Positions 46,151-57,575 of a DNA stretch of 64,000 nt are shown in pieces. Each line of letters opens with the position of its first letter. Position 1 is the first letter of the stretch. The notes below the pieces were generated by a model. The model was given only the letters and a program-made list of their open reading frames with translations. It searched no databases and was not told the DNA's origin. The position numbers and the translations under genes were made by a program. The stretch comes from Grammothele lineata. Lineage: Eukaryota; Basidiomycota; Agaricomycetes; Polyporales; Polyporaceae. The stretch covers positions 1 through 64,000 of the forward strand of contig NDFF03000129.1 in the NCBI GenBank assembly GCA_002150815.3. The letters run 5' to 3'.

Positions 46151-48868
46151 ATGTCTTCACTGAATAATGTCGACACGAAGTCGTCGAAACCTCTGTCCAA
46201 GTCCTACTGGAAAGGAAAAGACAAGGCCACTGCAAATGATTTTGACGACCTCTTTCCTACGATAACCTACAGGCACCTCCTATCGAGCAACCTCGGTGTG
46301 CGCGACCCGCTTCGCGTCATTGCGCTATGTGATAGTGATGCGTTTTATGCGGCCTGCGAGCAGGTGCGCCTTGGACTCGATCCTGCGCTCCCGCTGGTGG
46401 TGCAGCAATGGGACTCGCTTATTGCGGTCAACTACCCCGCGCGCAAGTTCGGAATCTCGCGGATGGACAAAATTCGCGACGCGAAGAAGCGCTGCCCAGA
46501 GCTGAACGTGGTTCACGTTGCGACGTACAAGGAGGGCGAACCGGAGCCGGGTTATTGGCCGAACCCAGATACGAGGACGCACAAGGTATCGCTAGACCAT
46601 TACCGGAGGGAGAGCATGAAGATCATACAGATGTTCAAAGACGGGCTACCCACCGGGGAAGTGGGTGAGTGAGGCTGTCTGCAGGGCGGTTATATATCTC
46701 CTAAGCAACAAGACCTGTGTCCCTAGAGAAAGCGTCAATAGACGAGGCGTTCATCGACTTTACCCAGCCGGTCCGAGAAGAGCTTCTAAGACGGTATCCG
46801 TACCTCGCAACTGTCCCTCAAGACGCGCCACATGGTATTGATACCCCTTTGCCACCACCTCCACCTGTATCGTGGGGTGGACTGGGGTCTGTTGTCCCTG
46901 TTCATCCGCGGGAGCAGGCCTGTGAAGGCAATGATGATGCTCCGGAGGGCGATACTGCTCAAGAAGCCTCGTATGCGAAAGATGAGAAGCCGGCAGTATC
47001 AACGCCTGTTGACGAAGTCCACGATATCGAGGAGGACGAAGTTACTACTTGGCACGATGTTGCACTGTCACTTGCTGCGGAGCTCATGATGCGAATACGC
47101 GAAGACATTCAGTCAAAGTTGGGTTATACAACCTCTGCGGTGAGTACACAGCTTGATGTACCATGATTGCTGTTGATTGGACCTGCAGGGTTTGGCTAGG
47201 AATAAATTCCTCGCGAAGGTACAATCTATCTAACCGTTCTTGATGTCTTGTCCTTACATGTCATTGTGTCCAGCTTACGGCTTCCTATAAGAAACCGATG
47301 AATCAGGTCCGTGGTTTTGCACATCATCGTTTCCAACTGTCGTGCTGAAGCCCGACTAGACCATTCTACGTAACTCTGCGATACCTAATTATCTGAAGCC
47401 CATGCCATTCCAGAAGGTGATTTTAGTAATGGTTCTCACCGTCTCCACATCCCTTGCCGACGACAAGAACTAGATCAGGTTCTTGGGCGGCAAGCTGGGA
47501 AAAGCACTGGCGGAAGAATACGACGTCTCGACAGTCGACGATCTGCTGTGAGTTTATCTTGTTCATTGTGCCGTGCTCAGCTTCACTAGGGGGGGGCTCT
47601 AGAACCATCGACCTCGGCAAGTGGCTGTTCTGTTCAGTCATTGAGATATATTCATGACATTATCAACAGAGGAAATGCAGCGCAAGTTTGGCGAAGAGTC
47701 AATCTGGGTGTATGAAATTCTCCGGTAGGTCACTCCGCGCAGCATATGAGAGGAGCTCATTCGTTACTCGTTACTCTGCAGTGGTATTGACCGATCTGAA
47801 GGTACGCATGTACTGAGCATTATATAAAAGGTTTGAACTGAACACGAATGTACGGTGAGTAGTAAAGGAGAAATCTGCGGTCAATAAGAGTATGCTGGCA
47901 TCTAAGAACTTGCCACAAGCCATTACCAAAGCAGCAGAAGGTCATCACTGGATCCGGGTTCTCGCTGCCGAACTTGCGTTGCGGTTAAATGAAGCCCGGG
48001 ACAATAATCCTGCGTTATGGCCTAAAACCATCGTTCTGCACATTCGCAAAGGCTAGAAATCCTGCATAACGCATACAAAACACTCATTAACTTTTGCTTT
48101 GCAGGCTACGATACGTCTAAGTCGAAGCAAATGCCGTTCCCCTTCACGCGAAACGTGACTGTCGACGTGATTGCCTCGTTTGGAAACAAACTGTGGAACG
48201 AGCTGGCTGGTACCCGCGGTTCTACACCCTTCAACATCACGAACGTGTCGCTGTCATTCTCGGGAATTGGCGTCATGGAAGCCGGACAACGGACGATTGA
48301 AGGCTTCCTCGCTGCTCGTAGCTCCACCAACGACCAGCAGTCAACGGCCGTCGCCACAGATGATACTTGCAAGTCACCCACTAAGCGCCAGCGTTCTTCG
48401 TCCATTTCAAGCAGAGACCAGAAGCGAGTTCGGACGATAAAGGTACCAGACAGTCCTGAATCTAACAATGAACTCGGCGCGGACGCAAATTCACCGAACG
48501 TGACGGTAGAGCGCGACGAGCGTCTTTCGTTCGTGTGCGACAAGTGTCGCGCGCGAATTTGGCTACCGCAACCCGGTGCAGCACCAGCGGAATCACGCGC
48601 GGCAAATGATGCGCATGACAGTTCCGGTGGTGGCGCCAGCATGGAGCCCATGCTTGACGACGCAATCAGAGAGGAAATGTTGGAGGCGCTGCGATTGGAA
48701 CACGCTGATTTCCACTTCGCGCAGGAGCTCGCCGCGGCTGGCGACGAGGAAGAGCCAAGACGCGTTATACGACCTTCGGATCGACCATCAGCGTCGACGG
48801 CGAAGAGGAAAAAGAAGAAGGCTTCGATAGCGGAGGGGGGCATTGCGAAGTTCTTTAGCAAGAAGTGA
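46151..48868 (+). CDS. RAD30: DNA polymerase eta (Y-family translesion polymerase)
   Basis: Translesion polymerase that copies past UV dimers in the nucleus. Y-family catalytic motifs: VIALCDSDAFYAACEQVRLG (first metal Asp), AVNYPARKFGISRMDKIRDA, ASIDEAFIDFTQP (second acidic pair), then after several small exons GLARNKFLAKLTASYKKPMN, the helix-hairpin-helix region IRFLGGKLGKALAEEYDVS with TLSTEEMQRKFG, and the little-finger domain with PKTIVLHIRKG. The C-terminus has a likely ubiquitin-binding zinc finger (FVCDKCRARIWL then LRLEHADFHFAQEL, CxxC and HxxxH) and a PCNA-interacting end GGIAKFFSKK. The insertion between the SIDEAFIDF motif and the DVALSLAAELMMRIRED helix (acidic and Pro rich) is typical of fungal members. 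About eight introns; the small central exons were placed by family match. High confidence. Confidence 0.92.
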
Positions 48869-49369
48869 TGTTTGAATAGCATATCTGTTCACCACTGCTC
48901 TGTACCGTAGATATCTCTTGACACATTCCCTGGGCGGCTTAAGTTCGATACGTAGTCGTCGAGCGTTTGGGCGGGAGGGTGAAGATGGGAGCAAGACTTG
49001 GGCGCAGGTTGGGCGCGAGGAGGGGACGTGCATCAAAATCAGGATCAGGAGCCACACCGCCACGCCCGTCATGACCTCGGGGGATTGAGGACAAGACTGC
49101 TTGCACTGTTGCTGCTCGTGTGTTCGTTTCTCTCCTCCCGTTCTTTTCTTCTCCTCTCTTTCTTCGTTTTCTGGACCGGTTCCCCGTCTGCTTCGGTCAG
49201 ACCTTTGTTTCGACCACAGGCGCAGGACGACCTCTTTTGCAGCTCACAGCAATTTTGGCCAGTCTGTCCGGGACAGTTCGTGCTCTGAGCCCTTTCTTTT
49301 TCTGCTTCCCTAGTCCTGCGCACTTTCTTTTTCGTCTTCGTGTCGTTTCTTCAAGAGCCTACGTTCGTC
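48869..49369. promoter_or_regulatory. Upstream region of the 7TM gene with pyrimidine-rich leader
   Basis: Polymerase eta ends on the left. From about 49110 to 49369 the plus strand is strongly C/T rich (for instance ctcctcccgttcttttcttc), a common feature just upstream of highly expressed fungal genes. No gene seen. Confidence 0.5.
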
Positions 49370-51881
49370 ATGTCTGCCTCTCAAGAAGTCCTAGTGTACC
49401 AGAATGGTCAGGCTTCGTCGCTCATCGTAAGTGTCTCCCTTTCTGCACGCGGCGTCCGGGCCGGAGAGCTCACCCAACGAACCGAACGGTAGGCCATTGT
49501 CCTGTTCGCTACCATCTCTCTGCTCGCCATCTTCGCCGTACTCCTCCGCTACACATGGGACCCCATCGTCAGCCTCCTCAAGGGCCGCCGGTCCGAGAGC
49601 GAGCACCATTCGAGGGCATTCTTCAACACGCAGCTTGGAGCATACATTGGTTCGCTCATGCTCAGCAACGCCGTGAACAGCATTGCGATGATGATCAACG
49701 CGGAGTGGGCAGCGACAAAGGTTGTGACTCCAGGTGCGCACGCTAGTTTCATGTAGTTAGGCGCGAAGATGTCTGACCAAGCCTTTGTCGTGTGCAGGTA
49801 TTACGTGCGATGCGCAAGGTATGTGCAATGATCATAGATGAATGAGGCGGGTAAATCAAGCGATACTTCAGGGATCCTTGCTCAGATTGGAGACACGGGA
49901 GGAGCGTACTTCACTGGCGCAATTGCGATCCACTCCTTCAACACGCTTGTCCTCCGTAACAAGCTCCCCGGGTGGATTTGCCTTGCAGTCAACGTCTTTG
50001 GCTGGCTTGTCGCTGTCCTCTTCGGTTAGTTTCCTACCTCGCTCTGCCTGTGTGCATTTTCATACAATGTCCTATAGCGGCGACACCTACATGGATCACC
50101 CCCATTTTTGGCCCTGTGTATGGCATCGACGGATTGTCATGCGGGATCTCGCTCAACTACCCGCTTTTGAGCACATTGCTTGATTTGCGCCCAGTACGTC
50201 TGACCTCTATCGAGCCGCTTGTTATCCAACTTAACGCATCGGATCATAGTTGCTTCTGGGGTCCCTCCTCTCCGTTGTGTTCTACACTTTGGTGTTCCTG
50301 GTCCTTCGCGGAACGCTCACGATTCAAGGGGGGATCAAATTCAACTTCAACAGGTCCCACAGGTGGAGTATGTCCAGCACCGCGACGGCCGAGTATCAGC
50401 GTTACATTGCCGCTGTTGCGCGCAGCATGCTGTGGTACCCGTTCGGTATGTTTTAACACCGCTTGATAATTATCTTATGCTGAGTCATGCCGTGCAGCAT
50501 ACAACATTCTTCTGCTTCCTATGATCATTGTGGGCCTCGCTGAAGCTTCCGGGTTCCGAGTGCCGTTCTCGGCCATGGTGTTTGCCCACAGCACTGAGTC
50601 GCTTCTCGGTAGGTGGAGTGTTCCTCTACGCGCGACAGTGTTATTAAGTCATCATTAGGTCTCGCGAACGCGCTGATCCTGATCAACACTCTCCGCATCC
50701 TGCGCCCGTTCCTAGAGGGCAACCTCTCTGTCAGCTCGTTCGGTACGAGCAGCAGGAAATCTCGGGATGCTGACATGGAAAGCTTCTTTGCGGGTGCCAA
50801 GTCGCCTTCAAACATCAGGTCTCCGGAGGAGCCCGAAAAGGCTCAGCTTTCATTCCGCGAGCGCGACAGCAAGCAGGAGTGGACACCTCCCCCACGCTCG
50901 GCATCCAAGCCCTCTTCGAACTTCGGTGCCAATGTTGCTCGCAGCATCAACCGAGTGAGCCGCGCGGTTTCGCTGAAGCGCAAGCCTGAGCCTCAATTCC
51001 AGACCGTAGAGGTCGCCCGGCCCATCACGCCAGTTGCGGAGCTCAACGCGATGATTTCTGTGCCTGAGCCAACATTGAAGAAGCCCTCCCTTCCTGCGAC
51101 GCCCCGTCTGCCTGGTGCCTCCCCTACTGTGGGCCTTCCTGCTCCCCGCCGCGATACCCGCTCCCCGCTCATCAGGCAGCCCACGCTGCCATCGGAGCCG
51201 TCTCCCACTGAGACGCCCTTCGTGTCAATCAGCCTCATCACGCCGGAGCCTCCCAAGAAGTCTGCCAAACCAGCACCAATCGAGTCTCGTCACACGTCCG
51301 CGAGTGACTCTCTTGTCTCCATGTACCTGTCCCGCACCCCGGAAACAGAGGAGATGCAGAAGCCGTTGCCTCCGCCCAAGCCGCTCCCGGTTCCCCCAAA
51401 GTCACGCCCTGCGCCTATGCCGCTGTCTGCACGGCCGCCAATGGGCCAGAACACCCTCGCACCGTCTCCCCTTCCCTCCATTCGTTCTGCCCGCCCTGCT
51501 CCTGTCACTCCAGCTGAGGCGCTCGCTAGCAACGAATGGGCCGAGCGGGTTCGTCGCAACGCTGCCACGCCCACGACGGCGACGATCAAGTCCGAGCGCC
51601 GCCGGTCTAAGTCGCTGGACCTGAACGCGACGCTGCTCCCGCGCACTCCCGCACTCGCGTCCGCACGCACGCCGATGTACGGCGACTCGCTCACCGTTGC
51701 GACCCCGCGCCGCGACGCGAGCTTGAGCGCCGTCTCGTCCTCGCGCACGGTGCGGTTCGAGAACACACCGCTCTCGGCGCGCACACCGCTCTCCGCCCGG
51801 CCGCTCGCGTCCGCTCGTGCCCTCCCGGCGACCCCGAGCCGCGCGGGCGACCGCACTCCCGGCGGTAGCGGCTACTTCTGA
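49370..51881 (+). CDS. Seven-transmembrane receptor-like protein with long cytoplasmic tail
   Basis: Probable G-protein-coupled receptor-like protein of the basidiomycete Git3-type group. It starts MSASQEVLVYQNGQASSL. The hydrophobic segments in order are AIVLFATISLLAIFAVLLRY, AYIGSLMLSNAVNSIAMM, FTGAIAIHSFNTLVL, ICLAVNVFGWLVAVLF, LLLGSLLSVVFYTLVFLVL, YNILLLPMIIVGLAEA and HSTESLLGLANALILINTLR, that is seven helices. A Ser/Pro/Arg-rich tail of about 400 residues follows with many SP and TP sites and repeated S/T-A-R-T-P-like units near the end (PLSARTPLSARPLASARA). The tail is probably phosphorylated. No ligand can be named. About eight introns, all in the membrane part; the last exon (about 50659-51881) is long. 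The gene model is strong; the Git3 relation is from overall pattern. Confidence 0.82.
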
Positions 51882-52872
51882 GCGGCGAACACCACCCTAT
51901 ACAGAACCGTAACGTGTGGCAGCGGCGCGCCCCGGCCCTTCCACCTCCCGCCCTTCTGAGTTCCCTTACTTACCGCATTTGACACTGGCTCCCTGATCAT
52001 TCACATGGACACTACGCAATCACGGACGTTCGCAGACCCCCCAGCATCCTTTCTTGGACACGACTCACGACCCCGCCCCCTGTCACGACTTTCGTTACCC
52101 GACCCCGGTCTCTTCGTGTACGCGTTCTCCACGAACACCCCCCTTGAGGCACTTAGTGGGCACCTCGCCATGGCCAGGCGCGTGCCCCGCCGAACACCCC
52201 CTTTTTGCTTTTGTTTGTTTTTATCCTGTGATGTTATAGCTGGCCTGTGGCGTTATGGGACGTGGAGGACCCGAGACGCGCGAAGATTGTGCTACATTCC
52301 GACCTGTAGTCGACCACCTGCACGCTGCACGCTCGTTCTATTTAAATTTATCTATCTGATCTCGGTGTGTGTGCGCAACAAGTCCATGAGAACGCCTGTG
52401 GCAGATTCTGGTGTTGCGTGTCCAGGTAGCGGTAGATGTATCGCGACCGACTCTGGACTGGGAAGGATGGAGGTGGGTTGTTATGGCGGAAGCAATACTT
52501 CGAAGCGTAGGGCCGGTCGCGATTTTCTGTTTGGGAAACCATCTGCTTAAGATGCGCAGGATATCTGGTCATCTACGTAGGGCGATTTCTGACGTGCGAT
52601 AGGGGCTCCTGGCGTGAGTTTGAGGTATGCGATCCATGTGAAAACTCTACATGGGATCTCTTCGACCTTGTACACGTGTAGGATCCCGCCGCGATTCTAA
52701 GGGCTGTCTATCGTTTGTTCAGTAACCGGAGATGTACAGCGTGTGAACGTATATGGCTAGATGAGCTACTAGCAATGACGTCGTGTGCATAAACTCTCCT
52801 TGTGCATCATGAATAGGCCCAGCCACTGAGCCTAACAGCGGATGGCGTTCCACCGAGGAGCCCCTTATGCCG

Positions 52873-52908
52873 GTAGACCCCAGCAGCGTCTGTCCGACTG
52901 GGGTCTAC
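52873..52908. repeat. 11-bp inverted repeat with 14-nt loop
   Basis: The arm gtagaccccag (52873-52883) is exactly reverse-complemented by ctggggtctac (52898-52908). GC-rich stem in non-coding sequence. Confidence 0.85.
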
Positions 52909-52983
52909 GCGGGCAGTGAGATCTGAGAGGTCTGTGCATCATATGACTACGACGAGTGGCAACCCCGAGCGGGACCGCCGTAC

Positions 52984-53007
52984 TAAGTACTCAGTACCCA
53001 GTACTTA
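52984..53007. repeat. Cluster of agtact palindromes forming an 8-bp stem
   Basis: The arm taagtact (52984-52991) pairs with agtactta (53000-53007) around an 8-nt loop that itself contains a further copy of cagtac. About 75 bp from the hairpin at 52873. Confidence 0.7.
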
Positions 53008-54726
53008 CTAGCTGCCGCGAGGAGTAGCGGTGTTCGTGCGAGTTAGGGCGCAGATCCGGCTGGAACGTGCTCGGCATGGAGGGCTATTCGGTAAAGTTTC
53101 GTTCTGCGCACTTAGAAGCGCGTCGTAGGGGCAGTGCATACTTCCCCGGCCCGGTGGCGGACGCGGGGAAGGGGAGCTATAGTTTCTGGGCCTCCCCGCA
53201 ACCGGGGTACGGAGGAGCGTCTCCGACGCAGTTGCGTGGGATGGGAACCTAACGCTCTTCGATTGAATGGGAAGATAATCAGGAGGAACGACGGGATATC
53301 AGAGAAGGAGCGGGATGCCGAAATACTGTCAGCTGGAAAAGGAATCCTGAGCGTGGCGCGGGCTGCTTAATCTTGATGAGGGTACGAACGAGGAGAAGGA
53401 GCTGCTAGATGTGGCGAGAAGGCAACGACCTGTACTTCGTTTCGTGAACCGCAAAGTCTATGTTCCGAGAGCACTGTATTCTGCATAGGCTAGTAAGTGA
53501 ATGCTGTAAACTCGGCAAGAGGACGCCAAACGGGGAACCAGGAACACACCGGATGACGAGAGCGACCCGACCTTCCAGCTTACATGGCAAGCTTCCAACG
53601 TGTATAGCACCTGCCTGTCGCGTGAGTCATACACCGAGCGTGTACGCTGTGTGCCAGAGCTTAGGCATAAAACAGCCGATGTGCCTCTTGGCGTATCGAG
53701 CTGTTGTCCACATGAGTAAGGTGGCTGACAAAGCTGGAATCGACGACGTCATAGGCTAGTCTATTCAGCGATTCATGATGATTTTTTAGGGATGTTATGC
53801 ATACAGTTTCAATGTCGAACCCGTTTCGAGGAGGTCGGGGCCTAATGGCACGGATCGCCCTGCGGTGATGAACCGGGGAGGCGGCGCGGCAGGAGAGTTT
53901 CCTCCGTCACTGCCGCTGCCCCGGATTCAGGATGGTGGCAACCCAATACAAGCTCCCAGCGGGCCGAAAGCGGACGCTAATGACGAGCTATGGAGGCAAG
54001 CGTACGGATCCCGAAACGCGTCTGGAGGCTGGGAGCAGACGTGAGGCAGATGGTGATGCGGAAGATGACGGCGGCGCGCGTGCGGCGCACCGATCCTTGG
54101 AATCCAGATACAGGTGTCATTGGTCGCTATCTATTGGCCTCGGAATACACGATATTTCAGGCAGAGGGTGCTGACTCGACTTGTCAGACAAGGAACAGAT
54201 CTGGCAGGCAAGAAGCAGGAGAAGACGAGGAGAGGCACCAGGGAGGGAAGGAAACGAGTCGGGGTGCACCGGCTCAGCATCAAGATGGAGGGGGTTCGCA
54301 TCAAGGCGCGGCACATTGTCGTTCTCGAGGCGGGGCAACGGCGTCTCACAGGACGAGAGCGCGGACCGTCCTCGCGCCGTGCGATACACGTCTGGGACAT
54401 GGCCGTGGCCTGCGCCGTCTCGGACGATGGCCGGCCAAGAGGCTGGCACGGTGGACCGTGGAGAGAACGCGACCGTCGGCGGAGTGCGAGACGAGCTAGG
54501 CCCGAGAGCCGCCCCCGCGAGCCAATCAGGACACGCGGCGGACAGGCGCCGAGAAGGAAGACGCCGGGGATCAGCGTCTGTTTGGGCGTGTTTGCGCACG
54601 CGGTGGGTTCCAATAGAGGGCGCTTCCACGTCTCAATCCCTCGTCCTCCTTCAGCGGATCACCTTCCTCCCTTATATTCCCGCCCCAAATACCCCCTTCG
54701 CCCGTACTTCCCCTTCTCCAGCAGCA

Positions 54727-55715
54727 ATGTCTCGGGTATGTCTCCACCCATCTCTTTTGGTGCCACCTCTCATCCCCACCTAGTCTCAGTTCCTCCGCGA
54801 ATACAAGCTTGTCGTCGTCGGCGGTGGTGGTACGTCTCGTGTCCCTTTCACCCCCTTCATATCACTCATCATTCGCAGGTGTCGGCAAGTCCGCGTTGAC
54901 CATCCAGTTTATCCAAAGCCACTTCGTAGACGAATACGACCCCACTATCGAGGGTAAGTGTCGCTCATCACATGATAGCTACTCTCCGCGTCCCTTTCGT
55001 CTCTACAATCGCTTATACCTCACTGTTCAGACTCGTACCGGAAGCAATGTGTCATTGACGACGAGGTTGCGTTGCTTGACGTATTGGACACTGCTGGTCA
55101 AGAGGAATATGGGTATGTCTCACACCGGTCCTCACGCTTCCGCCATTACCGACACCTGTTCTCCCAGTGCTATGCGCGAACAATACATGCGCACGGGCGA
55201 GGGTTTCCTCCTGGTCTACTCCATCACCTCCCGCAATTCGTTTGAGGAAATTAGCACCTTCCACCAACAAATTCTGCGTGTAAAGGACCAGGACTCGTTC
55301 CCCGTTATCGTCGTTGCCAACAAGAGCGACTTGGAGTACGAGAGGCAGGTGGGAATGAACGGTATGTCCCTCACGCCAAGTATAGTCCCGTCGCACGCTC
55401 ACACTGGCATCACAGAGGGCCGTGATCTCGCGAAGCACTTCGGCTGCAAATTCATCGAGACTTCAGCGAAGCAGCGGATCAACGTCGATGAGGCTTTCAG
55501 TCAGCTTGTGCGTGAGATCCGGAAATACAACAAGGTTCGTGACCTACGTCTCCCCCTTGTCAAATGTGTGTGCTCACTCCCTCCTGCAGGAGCAGCAGAC
55601 TGGACGTCCCGGCGTCCAGCCAAACGCACCTAGTGCCCCCGGCGTCTACGGTGCTGGAAGCCAGCATCCTGATGATGGAGCTGGTGGCTGCTGCGGTGGA
55701 TGTGTTGTTGCATGA
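54727..55715 (+). CDS. RAS1: Ras GTPase
   Basis: Membrane-anchored small GTPase controlling growth and morphogenesis. A 9-nt first exon (MSR) is followed by [20 protein letters not shown] (P-loop), [20 protein letters not shown] (effector loop), [20 protein letters not shown] (switch II), [15 protein letters not shown] (NKxD) and [16 protein letters not shown] (ETSAK). The C-terminus is Gly/Pro rich ([19 protein letters not shown]) and ends CCGGCVVA, a CVVA farnesylation box with upstream Cys residues available for palmitoylation. Length is about 210 residues. At least five introns, each in phase with the canonical sequence. The P-loop Ala of mammalian Ras is Gly here, the usual fungal form, and the codon-12/13 and -61 positions are wild type. 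Very confident. Confidence 0.96.
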
Positions 55716-57575
55716 GGGCTCTCTTTCCATTCCTTCCCGCGCTCTCATCTTCAGTCAGGAATCTCCCGCGTTACCTCCCTCTACTATCGTTCGCAGTTTG
55801 TCATGTTCATCATCTTCACATCCGGATTGTCATCTCATCGATCTGCTCTTCTGTTGAATGTATCCGTCTCTCTCAGCCTCTTCTCTCAATCTCGTTTGTT
55901 ATCACCGCACCCCATCTTATTTGTGACTAGTTTCCGTAAGTGCCCGATCTCCCCTTCGCTTCTGCCGGGTTCTGAGGCTGTCCTGTCGCTACTCGTTTAA
56001 TCGTGTCCATCTTTCTCTCTCCTCCTCCAAACTCTACCGCATGCACTCCCCCATCCCGTCACCTTTGCCCTCTCGATAGCTAGCGACGGTGCTACGCCGA
56101 GATGAGCACCGGCGGCCTCATAGAAGCCTGTAATTGCGAGCCACTGGACGTAGAGCTGTCTTAGCCGCCCTGTGGCGTCATGCCAAATGCGATCGACCCA
56201 TGCTTTCGGTCCACGTTCCTGCCGTCCAAGTAGTTGTATGCTCGGTCTCGGAACCCTGGAATCACGACTGCTGGATGGCCTACAGGTGGACTTCGTTATG
56301 GTTCAATGTCACCGACAAGTCATGGCTATGGAGGAGGCTAGGATTAAGACGTCGATACTTGACCTCTGTAAATGCATCCTTGCATCTCGAATAGGTTCTC
56401 CCCGCCACTCGCGAACCGTGCGGCGATCGACCGGATACACACTCCAAATTTTGACTTTCTTCTTCGACGCTCACAATCCGCTCGCTATCAGATTCACGGG
56501 GCCAACAGCAGTAAGGCGCCAGTGTCAAAAGACAGATCGATAGTTGAAGGCATCGAGCTCGAGCTCGCCATATTTGCTCATGCTATTACTCCCCTGAGCC
56601 GATGAGCGCACTACGTCAGTGGCGTTATCCCGTCCCGCGGCTGTTCGGGCCCATGTCCGTGATTCGTAGATACTGAAACTGGCGTAGATATCGGACTTAG
56701 GATACTGGTACGACCTTCCGAGTTTCAAAGGCTAAGTCGCCGCGCTACATGTCATCGTGCGCTCACTGGCAGTGACGGATGCTGGAAATTGGAATACGTG
56801 TATCAATTGTACGATTTTCGTGGCGCTCCCCGACGAGTAGAGGATTTTAAACGGATGTGCACTGAAGTTACCGTGGTTCCTCTGAGCGTACGTCTGGTAC
56901 TGACGCCTACTCCGATCGTCCGAGGAAACGGAGTCGAGCATCCTCATCGCTCTAGGTTCACTTATGCTTCGTGGCGGTTCCCGGATCCACACCAGCCCCA
57001 GCCGGTCCTCGTCCTCCGACGTGAAGCTCGGACCCCGGAATCTGGTGCGCCTCAATTGTGCACATCCCGATGGTCTCGGGGAGCGACACAGGATTTCCGA
57101 TTTCAACTCCCTTCCTGCAGGCCGGAAGCTTCCCAGACACGTCAGGGTCGCCGCGTGCGTCTTAAGTTGGTGCCTGCACCCTCAACAAGGGCCGGTGCGT
57201 CCGAGACGTATGTAAGCACAAGTGCCCCGAGCCGCCTCAAAAATAGCTCTTGGTCAAGGCCGAGGGCGGTGGCGTCAATACGGCCGCGACGCGAGCAGTT
57301 GAACGCAGGAACTTTTCGTATGGAGGTGGAGCATGACCATTGCCATCATCCGTCCCGAAAGGGGTTGTAGAGTGCATCTCACTTAGGCACACGACCGACG
57401 CTCAAAAGATGTCCAGAGTAGGTCAAAGGTTAGCTTGAGAGCTACGGCCAGTTGAGCGAGTTGGAAACGTTTTCATGAGTATGAATGTGCTGGTATTACA
57501 CCTGTCCTTGCTATGTCCATGACGGTCCGCGTACACCAACGACTGCATCTCGCCCTACTCTCCCGGTCCGCGAAG
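55716..57575. other. Convergent 3' region, RAS / membrane orphan
   Basis: About 1.9 kb between the RAS stop and the end of the membrane orphan. A C/T-rich stretch directly after RAS should be its 3' UTR. Several overlapping open frames (for example 56789-57370) give Arg/Pro-rich translations without domains, so I list no gene. Confidence 0.5.

Larger units (their letters stand above)
51882..54726. other. Gene-poor region before RAS
   Basis: About 2.8 kb without an intact gene. It contains AT-rich stretches (52338-52355), the small inverted repeats listed separately, and an open frame at about 53847-54050 (NGTDRPAVMNRGGGAAGE onward) without a start context or splice partner. The last 100 bp before RAS are pyrimidine rich with a TATA-like cttatattcc, which probably forms the RAS core promoter. 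Confidence 0.55.

Noticed and set aside
53847..54050. Open frame with Gly/Pro-rich start and ELWRQAYGSRNAS
   Set aside because: No ATG context, no splice partner and no recognised family; retroelement origin could not be supported.
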